Source of the DNA: Pseudomonas sessilinigenes
GTDB lineage: Bacteria > Pseudomonadota > Gammaproteobacteria > Pseudomonadales > Pseudomonadaceae
Assembly: GCF_003850565.1 (NCBI RefSeq)
Contig: NZ_CP027706.1
Coordinates: forward strand, 4,898,001 to 4,962,000
Length of the DNA: 64,000 bases
Reading direction: 5' to 3'
A model generated the notes under the pieces. The model made no database searches. It was given only the letters and a program-made list of their open reading frames with translations, and had not been told where the DNA came from. Of the stretch, positions 1-8,756 are shown piece by piece (the stretch's first letter is position 1; each line of letters begins with the position of its first letter). Both the position numbers and the translations under genes were made by a program.

Positions 1-467
1 ACCAGCTCCAGGGCCCGGGGCAGCCAGACCCGGCGCAAGGTCAGCCAGTAGCCCATGCCATAGGCACGGGCCGCTTCCAGTTCGCCCCGGGGCACTGCCC
101 GCAGGCCGCCGCGCAGGACCTCGCCGACATAGGCGCCGACGCTCAGGGTCAGCGCCAGGGCCACGTACCAGAAGCCTTCGCGCAGGTAGGGCCAGAGGAA
201 GCTGCCGCGGATCGGCGGGTAGGCGGCGAACAGGCTGCCGACGCCGTAGTAGAGGATGTAGATCTGCACCAGCAGCGGCGTACCGCGGAACACGCTGATG
301 TAGAAGCGCATGGGCGCGCTGACCAGGGGGTTGCGTGACACTCGGCCCAGGCCCACCAGCACCGCCAGGACGAAACCGCAAGCTCCGCTCAGGGCCAGCA
401 GCTTGAGGGTGATGCCCAGGCCGCGTACCAGCTCGGTGGAAAAACCATTGATCCAGGAAAAATCCAT
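1..467 (-). CDS. Polar amino-acid ABC transporter permease, HisM-like (3' end outside window)
   Basis: Inner-membrane permease subunit of a polar amino-acid importer. The ATG at 465-467 (minus) gives a protein beginning MDFSWINGFSTELV; about 155 residues are visible and the stop lies beyond the left edge. Hydrophobic segments alternate with the inner-membrane permease loop, and the EAA-type stretch ELEAARAYGMGYW near residue 135 is where the ATPase docks. It follows the first permease by only 9 bases, so the two are co-transcribed and probably form the HisQ/HisM-type heterodimer. The family call is solid; substrate is inferred from the operon only. Confidence 0.9.
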   Translation of the reverse strand, partial: MDFSWINGFSTELVRGLGITLKLLALSGACGFVLAVLVGLGRVSRNPLVSAPMRFYISVFRGTPLLVQIYILYYGVGSLFAAYPPIRGSFLWPYLREGFWYVALALTLSVGAYVGEVLRGGLRAVPRGELEAARAYGMGYWLTLRRVWLPRALEL

Positions 468-476
468 CACAGCCTC

Positions 477-1190
477 CTAGTGCTGGGGCAGCCAGCGGTG
501 GGTGCGTCGTTCGAGCACGCGGAACACGCTGCCGGACACCAGGGTGATGACGAAGTAGAACGCCGCGACGGCGAGGTAGAACACCAGGTAGTGCTTGGTG
601 GAGCCGGCGGCCTGCTTGCCCACCGAGAGCAGTTCGCTGTAGCCGACGATGCTGATCAGCGCGCTGTCCTTGACCAGCACCAGCCACAGGTTCGACAACC
701 CGGCCATGGCGAAGGGCAGCATGCTCGGCAGCAGGATGCGCCGTACCAGCAGCCAGCGTTCGATGCCGTAGGCCCGCGCCGCCTCGATCTGGCCATGGGG
801 AATGGCCAGGATCGCGCCGCGGATGATCTCCGCCGAATAAGCGCCCTGGACGATACCCAGCACCAGCACGGCGGCGATGAAGCCGTTGACCGTGACGCTT
901 GGGCGGTCCATGGCCGCCATGGCCATGTTCAGCAGGTCGGTGCCGGCGTAGTACAGCAGCAGGATCAGCAGCAGCTCGGGCATGGCCCGGTACAGGGTGG
1001 TGTAGAGGTTGGCCAGCTTCACCAGCCAGCGTGGCCCGCGCAGCTTGATCATCGCCACCAGCAGGCCGATGCCCAGGCCGAGGACGAAGGCCCCGGCGGA
1101 AATCTGCAGGGACACCAGCGCGCCCTGGGCCAGGGCGCCGAGCCAGCCGTCGGCGACGAACAGTTGGGAAAGGTCGGACAGAGAAATCAT
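477..1190 (-). CDS. Polar amino-acid ABC transporter permease, HisQ-like
   Basis: 237-residue inner-membrane permease of a histidine/lysine/arginine/ornithine-type importer. It starts at the ATG giving MISLSDLSQLFVADGW; longer open frames reaching back into the binding-protein gene are artefacts of high GC. About five membrane segments are visible, and the EAA loop IEAARAYGIERW sits near residue 145, contacting the ATPase. It lies between the substrate-binding protein and the second permease in one minus-strand operon. Length and motif order fit HisQ/ArtQ-type permeases. The substrate is likely a basic amino acid, inferred from the neighbouring AruI-like gene. Confidence 0.93.
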   Translation of the reverse strand: MISLSDLSQLFVADGWLGALAQGALVSLQISAGAFVLGLGIGLLVAMIKLRGPRWLVKLANLYTTLYRAMPELLLILLLYYAGTDLLNMAMAAMDRPSVTVNGFIAAVLVLGIVQGAYSAEIIRGAILAIPHGQIEAARAYGIERWLLVRRILLPSMLPFAMAGLSNLWLVLVKDSALISIVGYSELLSVGKQAAGSTKHYLVFYLAVAAFYFVITLVSGSVFRVLERRTHRWLPQH

Positions 1191-1240
1191 GACGTATCCA
1201 GTCAACGCCGGCGGCCTACCGCAGCAGGCCGCCGGGCGGC

Positions 1241-2014
1241 TTAGTTGGCAGAGATGTCGACGCTGAAGTAGCGGCTGCGGATCTTGTCGTAGGTGCCGTC
1301 GGCCTTGAGTGCCGCCAGGGCCTTGTCGATCCGCTGCTGCAGGGCGCTGTCGCCCTTGCGCAGGCCGACGCCGATGCCGGAGCCGAACAGCGGGTCCCGG
1401 GGCGCCAGGCCCTTGTTGGCCAGGCCCGCGCCAGCCGCCGACTGCAGGACCGGCTCGATGGTCAGGGCGTCGGCCAGCATCACATCGATGCGCCCGCTCT
1501 GCAGGTCGGAGAGCATGTCGTCCTGGGTGGTGTAGTAGCGCAGGGTCGAGGTCTTGCCGTAGTAGGCCTTGGCGAAGGTGGCGTTGGAGGTCGAGCCCTG
1601 CACGCCGATCAGCTTGCCCTTGAGCCCTTCGGGGGTGGGGGTGAGCTCCAGGGACTGGTCGGCGACCCACATGGCCGGAGTCTGGTAGTAGGGGGCGGAG
1701 AAATCGATGACTTGCTGGCGTTCCTCGGTGATGCTCAGGGAGTTGAGGATGGCGTCGATCTGGCTCGATTGCAGGGCCGGGATCAGCCCGTCCCAGGCCA
1801 CTTCCTTGAGCGGGCACTGGGCCTGCATGCGTTCGCACAGGGCCTTGATCAGCTCCGGTTCGAAACCGCTCCAGTCGCCGGCGCCGCTTTTCATCGAGAA
1901 CGGCGGGTAGGGTTCCAGGGCGATGCCGAAGACGATCTTGTCGGCGGCCAGGGCATGGCTGGACAGGGCACTGAACAGGCAACCGGTGGCGAGCACCTTG
2001 AGCAGGTTTTTCAT
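1241..2014 (-). CDS. Periplasmic amino-acid-binding protein of ABC transporter (ArgT/HisJ family)
   Basis: 257 residues with a Sec signal peptide (MKNLLKVLATGCLFSALSSHALA, cleaved about residue 23). The mature protein has the SBP_bac_3 pattern: an opening strand IVFGIALEPYPPFS, the family signature GFEPELIKALCERM around residue 50, a strand-hinge segment ILNSLSITEERQQVIDFS, and a second lobe carrying GVQGSTSNATF. It delivers substrate to the two permeases encoded downstream. Two Cys in the first lobe (ALCERMQAQCPL) could form the disulfide known in HisJ/LAO proteins. Basic amino-acid specificity is plausible but not proven by sequence reading. Confidence 0.93.
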   Translation of the reverse strand: MKNLLKVLATGCLFSALSSHALAADKIVFGIALEPYPPFSMKSGAGDWSGFEPELIKALCERMQAQCPLKEVAWDGLIPALQSSQIDAILNSLSITEERQQVIDFSAPYYQTPAMWVADQSLELTPTPEGLKGKLIGVQGSTSNATFAKAYYGKTSTLRYYTTQDDMLSDLQSGRIDVMLADALTIEPVLQSAAGAGLANKGLAPRDPLFGSGIGVGLRKGDSALQQRIDKALAALKADGTYDKIRSRYFSVDISAN

Positions 2015-2063
2015 GGCTTGACCCTTTATCTAAGTTGTTGTTTTCAAGGATTGCAGCGGGACG

Positions 2064-2858
2064 TCAGACGCGGTTTTCCTGGGCCATGACGAATTGCCGG
2101 CAGCGCTCGCTGGCCGGGTTGAAGAATATTTGCTGCGGCGCACCTTCCTCCTCCACCAGGCCCTGGTGGAGGAACATCACCTTGCTCGATACATCGCGGG
2201 CGAAGGCCATCTCGTGGGTCACCAGGATCATCGTCCGGCCTTCCTCGGCGATGCCCTGGATGACCTTGAGCACCTCGCCCACCAGTTCCGGGTCCAGGGC
2301 CGAGGTCGGCTCGTCCATCAGCAGTACCTTGGGGCGCATGGCCAGGGCCCGGGCGATGGCCACCCGTTGTTGCTGGCCACCGGAGAGAAAGGACGGGAAG
2401 GTGTCGCGCTTGTGGGCCAGGCCGACTTTCTCCAGCAGGTGCTCGGCGTGGGCGATGGCCTCCTTGCGGTCTTCGCCCAGGACATACACCGGTGCCTCGA
2501 TGACGTTCTCCAGCACGGTGCGGTGGGGCCACAGGTTGAAGCCCTGGAACACCATGCTCAGCTGGGTGCGCAGGCGTGCCACCTGGGCCGGGTCGGCGAC
2601 CTGGGGATTGCCAGCGCGGTCGGTCTTCAGGCGCACCTGTTCGCCATTGATGCGCAAGCTGCCGCTGCAGGGAATCTCCAGCAGGTTGATGCAGCGCAGC
2701 AGGGTGCTTTTGCCCGAACCGCTGGAGCCGATCAGCGATACCACTTCGCCTTCGTTGGCGCGCAGGGCGATGCCCTTGAGAACGTGGTGATCGGCGTAGC
2801 TCTTGTGCAGATCGTCGATCGCCACCACGGGCTGGGTGGAGTTGGGCTGCGATTGCAA
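2064..2858 (-). CDS. Amino-acid ABC transporter ATPase, HisP-like
   Basis: 264-residue cytoplasmic ATPase energising the importer. Walker A GSSGSGKST is at residues 44-52, the Q-loop Gln near 105, signature LSGGQQQR at 158-165, Walker B VLLMDEP at 178-184 and the switch His near 215, so all catalytic elements are present. The insert LKTDRAGNPQVADPAQ before the Q-loop is characteristic of the HisP branch, as opposed to GlnQ/ArtP. It is first in the minus-strand operon ATPase, binding protein, permease, permease. The promoter must lie in the 225-bp divergent region shared with the LysR gene. Confidence 0.95.
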   Translation of the reverse strand: MQSQPNSTQPVVAIDDLHKSYADHHVLKGIALRANEGEVVSLIGSSGSGKSTLLRCINLLEIPCSGSLRINGEQVRLKTDRAGNPQVADPAQVARLRTQLSMVFQGFNLWPHRTVLENVIEAPVYVLGEDRKEAIAHAEHLLEKVGLAHKRDTFPSFLSGGQQQRVAIARALAMRPKVLLMDEPTSALDPELVGEVLKVIQGIAEEGRTMILVTHEMAFARDVSSKVMFLHQGLVEEEGAPQQIFFNPASERCRQFVMAQENRV

Positions 2859-3083
2859 GGGTCGACCCTCTTGTTATTGTGCGATGGCCGGGCATTCCCC
2901 GGCACAGGGTAGGACCTGAGAATTAGCCATCGGCGGCATAGGGTCAATCGAGCTTTTTTAGCCGGACACGGAAATTTTTTTCAGTAATTGGTGATTTTTT
3001 TGGCGACGGACAAGGCTATTGCCGCACGCCGATTATCGCTATGGTGCAGCCACTCGTTTTCTTGCAGTCGAGGCACGATCGGT

Positions 3084-4004
3084 ATGCGTTATCCCTCCAT
3101 GACGGCGCTGCGGGCCCTGGATGCGGTGGCCCGCCTGGGCAGTGTCGCCGAAGCCGCCAGCGAGCTGAACCTGACCCCCAGCGCCATCAGCCACCAGATC
3201 AAGAGCCTGGAGCAGACCCTGGGGTTCGCCCTGACCGAACGCCAGGGCCGCAGCATCCGCATCACCTACCAGGGCGAGCGCTACGCCCGGGACATCCACC
3301 TGTTGCTGGCCAATATTCTGGAGGCCGGGCAGCGCTCGGACGGCCAGCAGGTCAGCGGGCGCCTGTGCATCAGCAGCCCGCCGGGGTTCGCCACCTACTG
3401 GCTGTGCACCCATATCGCCGAGTTCCAGGCGCTGTATCCCCAGGTCGAACTGCACCTGGTATCGCCGCGTACCCCGGGCGATACCAGCGACAGCAACGTC
3501 GACCTGTTCGTCGCCTACGGCATGGGCGACTGGCCCAACCAGCATGTGCAGAAGATCGTCTCTTTGCGCTATTTCCCGGTGTGCAGCCCGAGCCTGGTGA
3601 ACGCCATGGGCGGGCTCAAGAGCCTGGATGCGCTGGACCACGCCCTGTTGCTGCACATGATCGACTACTCCGACTGGCGGATCTGGCTGGCGGCGGCCGG
3701 GGCGCCGAACGTCGATGTGCGCCGGGGCATCGTGTTCGCCGATGCGCACTTCGTGCAGTCGGCCTGCATCGCCGGCCAGGGCATCGCCATGGGTGACAAC
3801 CTGATCAGCGGCGAGGCCCTGGCCAAGGGTTTGCTGGTGCAGCCGTTCGACACCGAGATCGAATCCAACCGCGGCTACTACCTGGTGGCCGACCAGCTCA
3901 AGGCCGAGCGCCCGGTGGTGCTGGCCTTCAGCGAGTGGGTCAAGTCGCAGTTGCACGGCATCACCCGCCTGCACCCGGAACCGCGACGGGCTGGCAAAGC
4001 GTGA
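3084..4004 (+). CDS. LysR-family regulator (GcvA-like), divergent from the ABC transporter
   Basis: 306-residue regulator. The chosen ATG gives MRYPSMTALRALDAVARLGS, matching the usual GcvA-type opening; an upstream in-frame start would add 32 residues without family support. The winged HTH covers residues about 5-65 (AASELNLTPSAISHQIKSLE) and is followed by a periplasmic-binding-fold effector domain. It stands divergent from the transporter ATPase gene and 121 bp upstream of the decarboxylase gene. By LysR convention it probably controls one or both, in response to a basic amino acid or its keto acid. This is inference. Confidence 0.9.
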   Translation: MRYPSMTALRALDAVARLGSVAEAASELNLTPSAISHQIKSLEQTLGFALTERQGRSIRITYQGERYARDIHLLLANILEAGQRSDGQQVSGRLCISSPPGFATYWLCTHIAEFQALYPQVELHLVSPRTPGDTSDSNVDLFVAYGMGDWPNQHVQKIVSLRYFPVCSPSLVNAMGGLKSLDALDHALLLHMIDYSDWRIWLAAAGAPNVDVRRGIVFADAHFVQSACIAGQGIAMGDNLISGEALAKGLLVQPFDTEIESNRGYYLVADQLKAERPVVLAFSEWVKSQLHGITRLHPEPRRAGKA

Positions 4005-4125
4005 ATTTTATTGATCAATCGTGAGGATTTTTTTCGATTGTTGCTCCTCGGTGGCTGCGACTAATGTCCCTCGACATCAGCCGGGCGCAGGGTGTCGCCC
4101 GCCATAAGAACAAGAGGAGTAGTCG

Positions 4126-5733
4126 ATGACCACCTGTGCGCAGTCGCTGGTTCGTTTGCTGGAAGGTTATGGCGTGGACACGGTGTTCGGGATTCCCGGG
4201 GTGCACACGGTGGAGCTGTATCGCGGCCTGCATGGCAGCCGCCTGCGCCACGTCAGCCCGCGCCACGAACAGGGCGCGGGGTTCATGGCCGACGGCTACG
4301 CCCGGGCCAGCGGCAAGCCCGGGGTGTGCTTCATCATCACCGGCCCGGGCATGACCAACATTCTCACCGCCATGGGCCAGGCCTACGCCGACTCGGTGCC
4401 CATGCTGGTGATCTCCACGGTCAACCGGCGCGAGCACCTGCGCCTGGGGCACGGCCACCTGCACGAGCTGCCGGACCAGCGGGCGATGGTGGCCGGGGTC
4501 TGCGCCTTCAGCCATACCCTGCAGTCGCCGGCGGAGTTGCCGGAGATCCTGGCCCGGGCCTTTGCCCTGTTCAAATGCGCGCGCCCACGGCCGGTGCATA
4601 TCGAGATTCCCCTGGACGTGCTGGAGATGCCGGCCGCCGACCTCAACCTGATGCCGCGCAGCCTGCCCGGTGCGCCGGCTCCGGCCGGGGACTCGTTGGC
4701 CGCGGCGCTGGCCCTGCTCGATGCTGCCCACCGTCCGCTGATCCTCGCCGGTGGCGGGGCCCGGGGTTGTGCCCAGGTGCTGCAGCAACTGGCCGAGCGC
4801 CTGCAAGCCCCGGTGGCACTGACCACCAACGCCCGGGGCTTGCTGCCCCAGGCCCACCCGCTGTTGCTCGATGGGGTGCAGTCGGCGGCCCATGGCCGGG
4901 CACTGATCGACGAGGCGGACGTGGTGTTGGCAGTGGGTACCGAACTGGGCGAGACCGACTACGACTTCTTTGGCCTGGGGCCGCTGCGCTTCAAGGGCTC
5001 GCTGATCCGCCTGGATATCGACCCGTTGCAGGTCATGGGGGTGCAACGGGCCCATGTCGGCCTGTTGGGCGATGCCCGGCAGGGCTTGCAGGCGCTGCTG
5101 GAGCAGGTCGCCCCGCAGAGCACTCGTCGGCGCTGGGCGGTGGACAGCGTGCAACGGGTGAACCAGGCCGAACGCGCCAGCTGGAGCCCCAGGCAGCGAG
5201 GGCTGCAAGGTTTGCTGGACCTGCTGCGCGATAACCTCGACGCCCCCATCCTGGTGGGCGACTCGACCCAGCCGGTGTACCAGGGCGCGTGCGGCTACCA
5301 GGCCCCCGCTCCAGCCAGCTGGTTCAACGCCGGAAGCGGCTACGGCACCCTGGGCTATGGCCTGCCGGCGGCCATGGGCGCCAAGCTGGCGCAACCCGAG
5401 CGACCGGTGGTGGCTCTGGTGGGCGATGGCGGCCTGCAATTCACCAGCGGCGAACTGATCGCGGCCTGTGAAGCACAGATCGGCGTGATCCTGCTGGTGT
5501 GGAACAACCAGTGCTATGGCGAGATCCGTGACTACATGCACGCCCGCGACATTCAACCGTTGGGGGTGGACATCCTCACTCCGGATTTCCAGGCCCTGGC
5601 TCGCAGTTGCCATGTGGCTCATCACCAGGCCGACAGCCCCGAGCAGTTGCAAGAGCTGTTGGCGAATCTTGCGGGCACTCGCCAACCGGTGATGATCGAA
5701 GTCGACGCCGGGGCCTATCTGGCGCTGGACTGA
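4126..5733 (+). CDS. ThDP-dependent decarboxylase, AruI-like (5-guanidino-2-oxopentanoate decarboxylase)
   Basis: 535-residue enzyme of the acetolactate synthase/pyruvate decarboxylase fold. The PYR domain holds the catalytic Glu (RHEQGAGFMADGYAR, E48). A central domain follows, then the PP domain with the metal/ThDP motif starting GDG at 433-435 and ending at Asn 460-461. The N-terminal stretch VDTVFGIPGVHTVELYRGL strongly resembles P. aeruginosa AruI as I remember it, the 2-ketoarginine decarboxylase of the arginine transaminase route. The adjacent polar amino-acid importer and LysR gene agree. No AruH-type transaminase is present nearby; an anabolic acetolactate synthase is unlikely because no small subunit is adjacent. 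The exact substrate is inferred. Confidence 0.8.
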   Translation: MTTCAQSLVRLLEGYGVDTVFGIPGVHTVELYRGLHGSRLRHVSPRHEQGAGFMADGYARASGKPGVCFIITGPGMTNILTAMGQAYADSVPMLVISTVNRREHLRLGHGHLHELPDQRAMVAGVCAFSHTLQSPAELPEILARAFALFKCARPRPVHIEIPLDVLEMPAADLNLMPRSLPGAPAPAGDSLAAALALLDAAHRPLILAGGGARGCAQVLQQLAERLQAPVALTTNARGLLPQAHPLLLDGVQSAAHGRALIDEADVVLAVGTELGETDYDFFGLGPLRFKGSLIRLDIDPLQVMGVQRAHVGLLGDARQGLQALLEQVAPQSTRRRWAVDSVQRVNQAERASWSPRQRGLQGLLDLLRDNLDAPILVGDSTQPVYQGACGYQAPAPASWFNAGSGYGTLGYGLPAAMGAKLAQPERPVVALVGDGGLQFTSGELIAACEAQIGVILLVWNNQCYGEIRDYMHARDIQPLGVDILTPDFQALARSCHVAHHQADSPEQLQELLANLAGTRQPVMIEVDAGAYLALD

Positions 5734-5838
5734 ACCTGGGCGCCAGGGCAAGGCGCCGCAAGAAATGCACAGACAGGGACAAGCTGGGTTACATTCAGGC
5801 ATTCGCCGGGATGCCCCTTGTCACTTGAGGATTCATGG

Positions 5839-6315
5839 ATGAACTGCATTTTCTGCCAGATTGTCGCTGCAACCCTGCCCGCGGCCGTGGTCTACCGCGA
5901 TGAGCATTGCCTGGCCTTCATGGACGTGCACCCCCTGGGGCAGGGCCATGTGCTGCTGATTCCCCAGTCCCATGTGGAAAAGCTCGACCAGTTGCCCGGT
6001 TTCGTCCGCCAGCACCTGTACCAGGTGTTCGATGGCCTGGTGGCCGCGCAGCGTCGTGCCGGCTTCGGCGTGGAGGGCACGCACCTGTTGGTCAACGATG
6101 GCCGGGCCACCAACCAGCATATTCCCCATGCCCACATGCACCTGATCCCCCGGCGCAGCGGCGATGGCCTCGGGTTCGCCGGTCGCCTGCTGCTGCACTT
6201 CACGGGATTGTTCGGGCGCAAGGCCAGCCTCGCGAGCCTGCAGGAACAGGCTGCGCGTATCGCTGAAGAAGTACGGGTGCCCTGGGTCAGTGAAACGCCG
6301 GCAGGCGGCCGCTGA
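5839..6315 (+). CDS. HIT-family nucleotide hydrolase/transferase
   Basis: 158-residue histidine-triad protein. The start MNCIFCQIVAATLP is chosen because it matches the HIT family opening; the in-frame ATG 21 bases upstream adds unrelated residues. The catalytic triad is at H97-A-H99-M-H101, preceded by H94, within NQHIPHAHMHLIP. CxxC-type Cys 3 and 6 could bind zinc as in many bacterial HIT proteins. These enzymes cleave phosphoramidates or nucleotidyl adducts such as AMP-lysine. The C-terminal 45 residues extend beyond the minimal fold. It is immediately followed (1-base gap) by a GNAT gene, so the two are likely co-expressed. Confidence 0.9.
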   Translation: MNCIFCQIVAATLPAAVVYRDEHCLAFMDVHPLGQGHVLLIPQSHVEKLDQLPGFVRQHLYQVFDGLVAAQRRAGFGVEGTHLLVNDGRATNQHIPHAHMHLIPRRSGDGLGFAGRLLLHFTGLFGRKASLASLQEQAARIAEEVRVPWVSETPAGGR

Positions 6316-6316
6316 T

Positions 6317-7114
6317 ATGGATCGCGCGCGCGCGTTGGCGCTGGAATATGCAGAAAACCAATACCTGCGGACCCGGGTCGAGGGGCTGGCGAACTTGCCG
6401 GGCAACCCCTATCGGGCAAGCTTGCAGGGCGACTCGACGTGTGGGGCGTTCGTCGTCGCCAGCAACCCCAGCCCGATGCTGAATCGGGTGCACGGTGACC
6501 AGGAGCGAGATGCCGGGAAGCTGGCCAGCTTGTTGCAGGTTTGCAGCGCCTGTAACCCGGCGATCGCACTGATCGCCGCATCGGCCAGGATCGCACCCAC
6601 CCTGGAGCTGCAAGGGCAACTGCTGCAACGCCTGAAGGGCTGGACCCATGGGCAATTCTTTGCGCCCGTGGAGGCGATCCCGGCCTCGCCGGCGTGTTCG
6701 GATATCGAGTCAGTGGATCTGTCGACCCTGGAAAGCTTCTGTGTGCTGCACCGCGAGGCATTCAACGCACCCGCGGCTGCCCGGCCGGTTACCCAAGCGG
6801 CTTTCGGCGCCTTGCTCGACGATGCTCGCGGGCACTTGTACCTGATACGCGAACAGGGTGTCGCGGTGGCCGGTGCGGCGTTGTTCATCGCCGACAACGG
6901 CGTGGCCTACCTGGGCACCGCCTTTACCACCAAGGCTGCGCGGGGCCAGGGTTATCACCGGGCCCTGATCGCCCACAGGTTGCACAGGGCCGTCGCCCTC
7001 GGCGCTCGGAGTGTGGCGGCCACGGCGCTGGTGAACTCCCAGAGCCGGCGCAACCTGGAGCACGGCGGCTTGCGCCTTTCCCACCTGCAAGCGCTGTATC
7101 GGGCCGTGCCTTAA
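6317..7114 (+). CDS. GNAT-family N-acetyltransferase with N-terminal extension
   Basis: 265-residue protein starting MDRARALALEYAENQY, one base after the HIT gene stop, so probably translationally coupled. The C-terminal half (residues about 130-265) is GNAT-like: a strand LYLIREQGVAVAGAALFI, then the acetyl-CoA pyrophosphate loop in AARGQGYHRALIAHRL. The N-terminal half (NQYLRTRVEGLANLPGNPY and a GAFVVASN strand) looks like a degenerate first GNAT repeat, as in tandem-GNAT proteins. The substrate is unknown. Confidence 0.82.
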   Translation: MDRARALALEYAENQYLRTRVEGLANLPGNPYRASLQGDSTCGAFVVASNPSPMLNRVHGDQERDAGKLASLLQVCSACNPAIALIAASARIAPTLELQGQLLQRLKGWTHGQFFAPVEAIPASPACSDIESVDLSTLESFCVLHREAFNAPAAARPVTQAAFGALLDDARGHLYLIREQGVAVAGAALFIADNGVAYLGTAFTTKAARGQGYHRALIAHRLHRAVALGARSVAATALVNSQSRRNLEHGGLRLSHLQALYRAVP

Positions 7115-7127
7115 CATCGCTGAAGCC

Positions 7128-7149
7128 CTCGCCCTGAACGGGGGGCGAG
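7128..7149 (+). terminator. Possible terminator hairpin after the GNAT gene
   Basis: CTCGCCC (7128-7134) pairs with GGGCGAG (7143-7149) across an 8-base loop, shortly after the GNAT stop and ahead of the convergent histidine kinase gene. There is no T-tract, so it may only be a transcript-end stabilising hairpin. Confidence 0.35.
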
Positions 7150-7247
7150 CCCCTGGACAAGATGGGCAGCCCGGCTGCTTTGCGACAGGCAGCGGGCGAG
7201 GCTTGGCCTTGTGCAACCGGTCGAAGCGATGAGTTTCGGAATCAGTG

Positions 7248-8756
7248 CTATTGGCTTGCCCGCGATTGCCTGGCCCATTCCTCGGCGGTCCTTGCCTGGA
7301 CCGGCAGGGCGAAGCAGAAGGTCGCGCCGCGCCCGGGCAGGTCCTCCAGGCGGATGCTGCTGCCATGCAGTTGCAGGATGCGATGCACGATGCGCAAGCC
7401 CAGGCCGCCGTCACGGCGGGCGCCACCAATGGTGAAGGGACGCAGGAACAGGCCTTCGCGCAGGTGCTCGGCAATGCCGGGACCGCTGTCGCTGACTCGT
7501 ACCTGCACCTCTGGGCCGTCGGCGCGCAAGCCGATCTCTATCTCGCCACTGCCGGGGGTGTGGCGCAGGGCATTGTCCACCAGGTTGGTCAGCACCCGTT
7601 CGATCAGCCCCAGGTCGGCACAGACGCTCCAGGCACCCGGGGCGAAGTCGGCCTTGAGCTGCACCTGGCGCGCCTCGGCGGCCAGTTCGAACTTCTGGAA
7701 GATGTCTTGCAGCAGGTCGGTCAGGGAAAAGCTCTCGAGCACCGGCTGGACGAAACCGTGTTCCAGGCGCACCAGTTCCAGTAGCGCCTGGGCCAGGCCG
7801 CCGACCTTGCGGCTCTGGTCCAGGGCGATGCCCAGGTAGCGCCGACGCTCCTCGGCACTCAGGCTGGCGTCCTTGAGCGACAGGGTTTCCAGGTAGCCAT
7901 GCAGGGACGACAGTGGCGTGCGCAGGTCGTGGGAAATGTTCGCCACCAGCTCACGACGCTCCTGATCCTGGCGGGTCAGGGTGCGCCACTGTTCGTTGAG
8001 CCGGGTTTGCATCTGGCGGAACGTGGCATCGAGTATGGCGATTTCATCCAGGCTACCGTTCTTGGGTTGAGCTGGTGGCGTGGGCTCCAGTGGCGGCGAA
8101 GCACCCTCGATGTCGAAGTGGCCGACCCGTTCGGTCAGGGTGCGCAATGGCCGGGTGATCAGGGCGAAGGCCGTGAGGCCGGCGATCAGGCATAACAGCG
8201 CCACCAGGGCGATCGACCACAAGGCGATGTTCAAGGCCGCACCCGTGGCGCCGCGCTCGGCCAGGCGGTCGTGTTCCTCGCTGAGCAGCACCACGTACAG
8301 ATAACCCGCCTGCTTGCCGGCAACCATCAACGGCGCTGCGCTGAACACCTTGCGTCCGTCCGGGCTGCGCGGGTCGTCGCCAAGGATCGGCAGTGGGTCG
8401 CCAGCCAGCAGGCGCCGGATTGGCGCCAGGTCCACCTGTTCGCGGCGCAGGCGACCGGCAGGGGCGGCGTTGCCCATCACGCGTCCCTGGGTGTCCAGCA
8501 GGTACACCTCGACACTGGGGTTGACCAGCATCAGCTGGCCGAACAGCGTACGCAGGGCGTTGGGCATCAGGCCGTTGGCATCCATCAGCTGGGTGTCCTG
8601 GGCGATATGCCCGGCCAGGTCCCGCGACAGGCCCTGGACCACTTCCAGTTCATGCATGCGGCTGGAGCGCACCTGCAGCCAGGCCGAGGTGGAGCAGCAC
8701 ACCAGCAGCAACAGGGCGAACACCACGGACAGGCGCTGGGTCAGGGTCAGCCTCAT
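7248..8756 (-). CDS. Sensor histidine kinase, BaeS-like, partner of the Msr-linked response regulator
   Basis: 502-residue membrane kinase. One transmembrane segment at about 8-28 and a second about 175-200 bracket a periplasmic sensor of about 145 residues; a HAMP linker follows. The phosphoacceptor is H276 in VANISHDLRTPLSSLHGYL. ATP-binding boxes are present: N (LVDNALRHTP), G1 (VSDSGPGIAEHL) and G2 (DGGLGLRIVHRI). Its ATG overlaps the response-regulator stop by four bases (ATGA). The pair is divergent from msrB/dipZ-like/msrA, which suggests it senses envelope oxidation, as HprSR (YedVW) does for MsrPQ in E. coli; that link is inferred. Confidence 0.93.
   Translation of the reverse strand: MRLTLTQRLSVVFALLLLVCCSTSAWLQVRSSRMHELEVVQGLSRDLAGHIAQDTQLMDANGLMPNALRTLFGQLMLVNPSVEVYLLDTQGRVMGNAAPAGRLRREQVDLAPIRRLLAGDPLPILGDDPRSPDGRKVFSAAPLMVAGKQAGYLYVVLLSEEHDRLAERGATGAALNIALWSIALVALLCLIAGLTAFALITRPLRTLTERVGHFDIEGASPPLEPTPPAQPKNGSLDEIAILDATFRQMQTRLNEQWRTLTRQDQERRELVANISHDLRTPLSSLHGYLETLSLKDASLSAEERRRYLGIALDQSRKVGGLAQALLELVRLEHGFVQPVLESFSLTDLLQDIFQKFELAAEARQVQLKADFAPGAWSVCADLGLIERVLTNLVDNALRHTPGSGEIEIGLRADGPEVQVRVSDSGPGIAEHLREGLFLRPFTIGGARRDGGLGLRIVHRILQLHGSSIRLEDLPGRGATFCFALPVQARTAEEWARQSRASQ

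Noticed and set aside
477..1982. 501-codon frame fusing an Arg/Pro-rich stretch to the first permease
   Set aside because: The first half is an out-of-frame reading of the binding-protein gene; the real permease starts at 1190.
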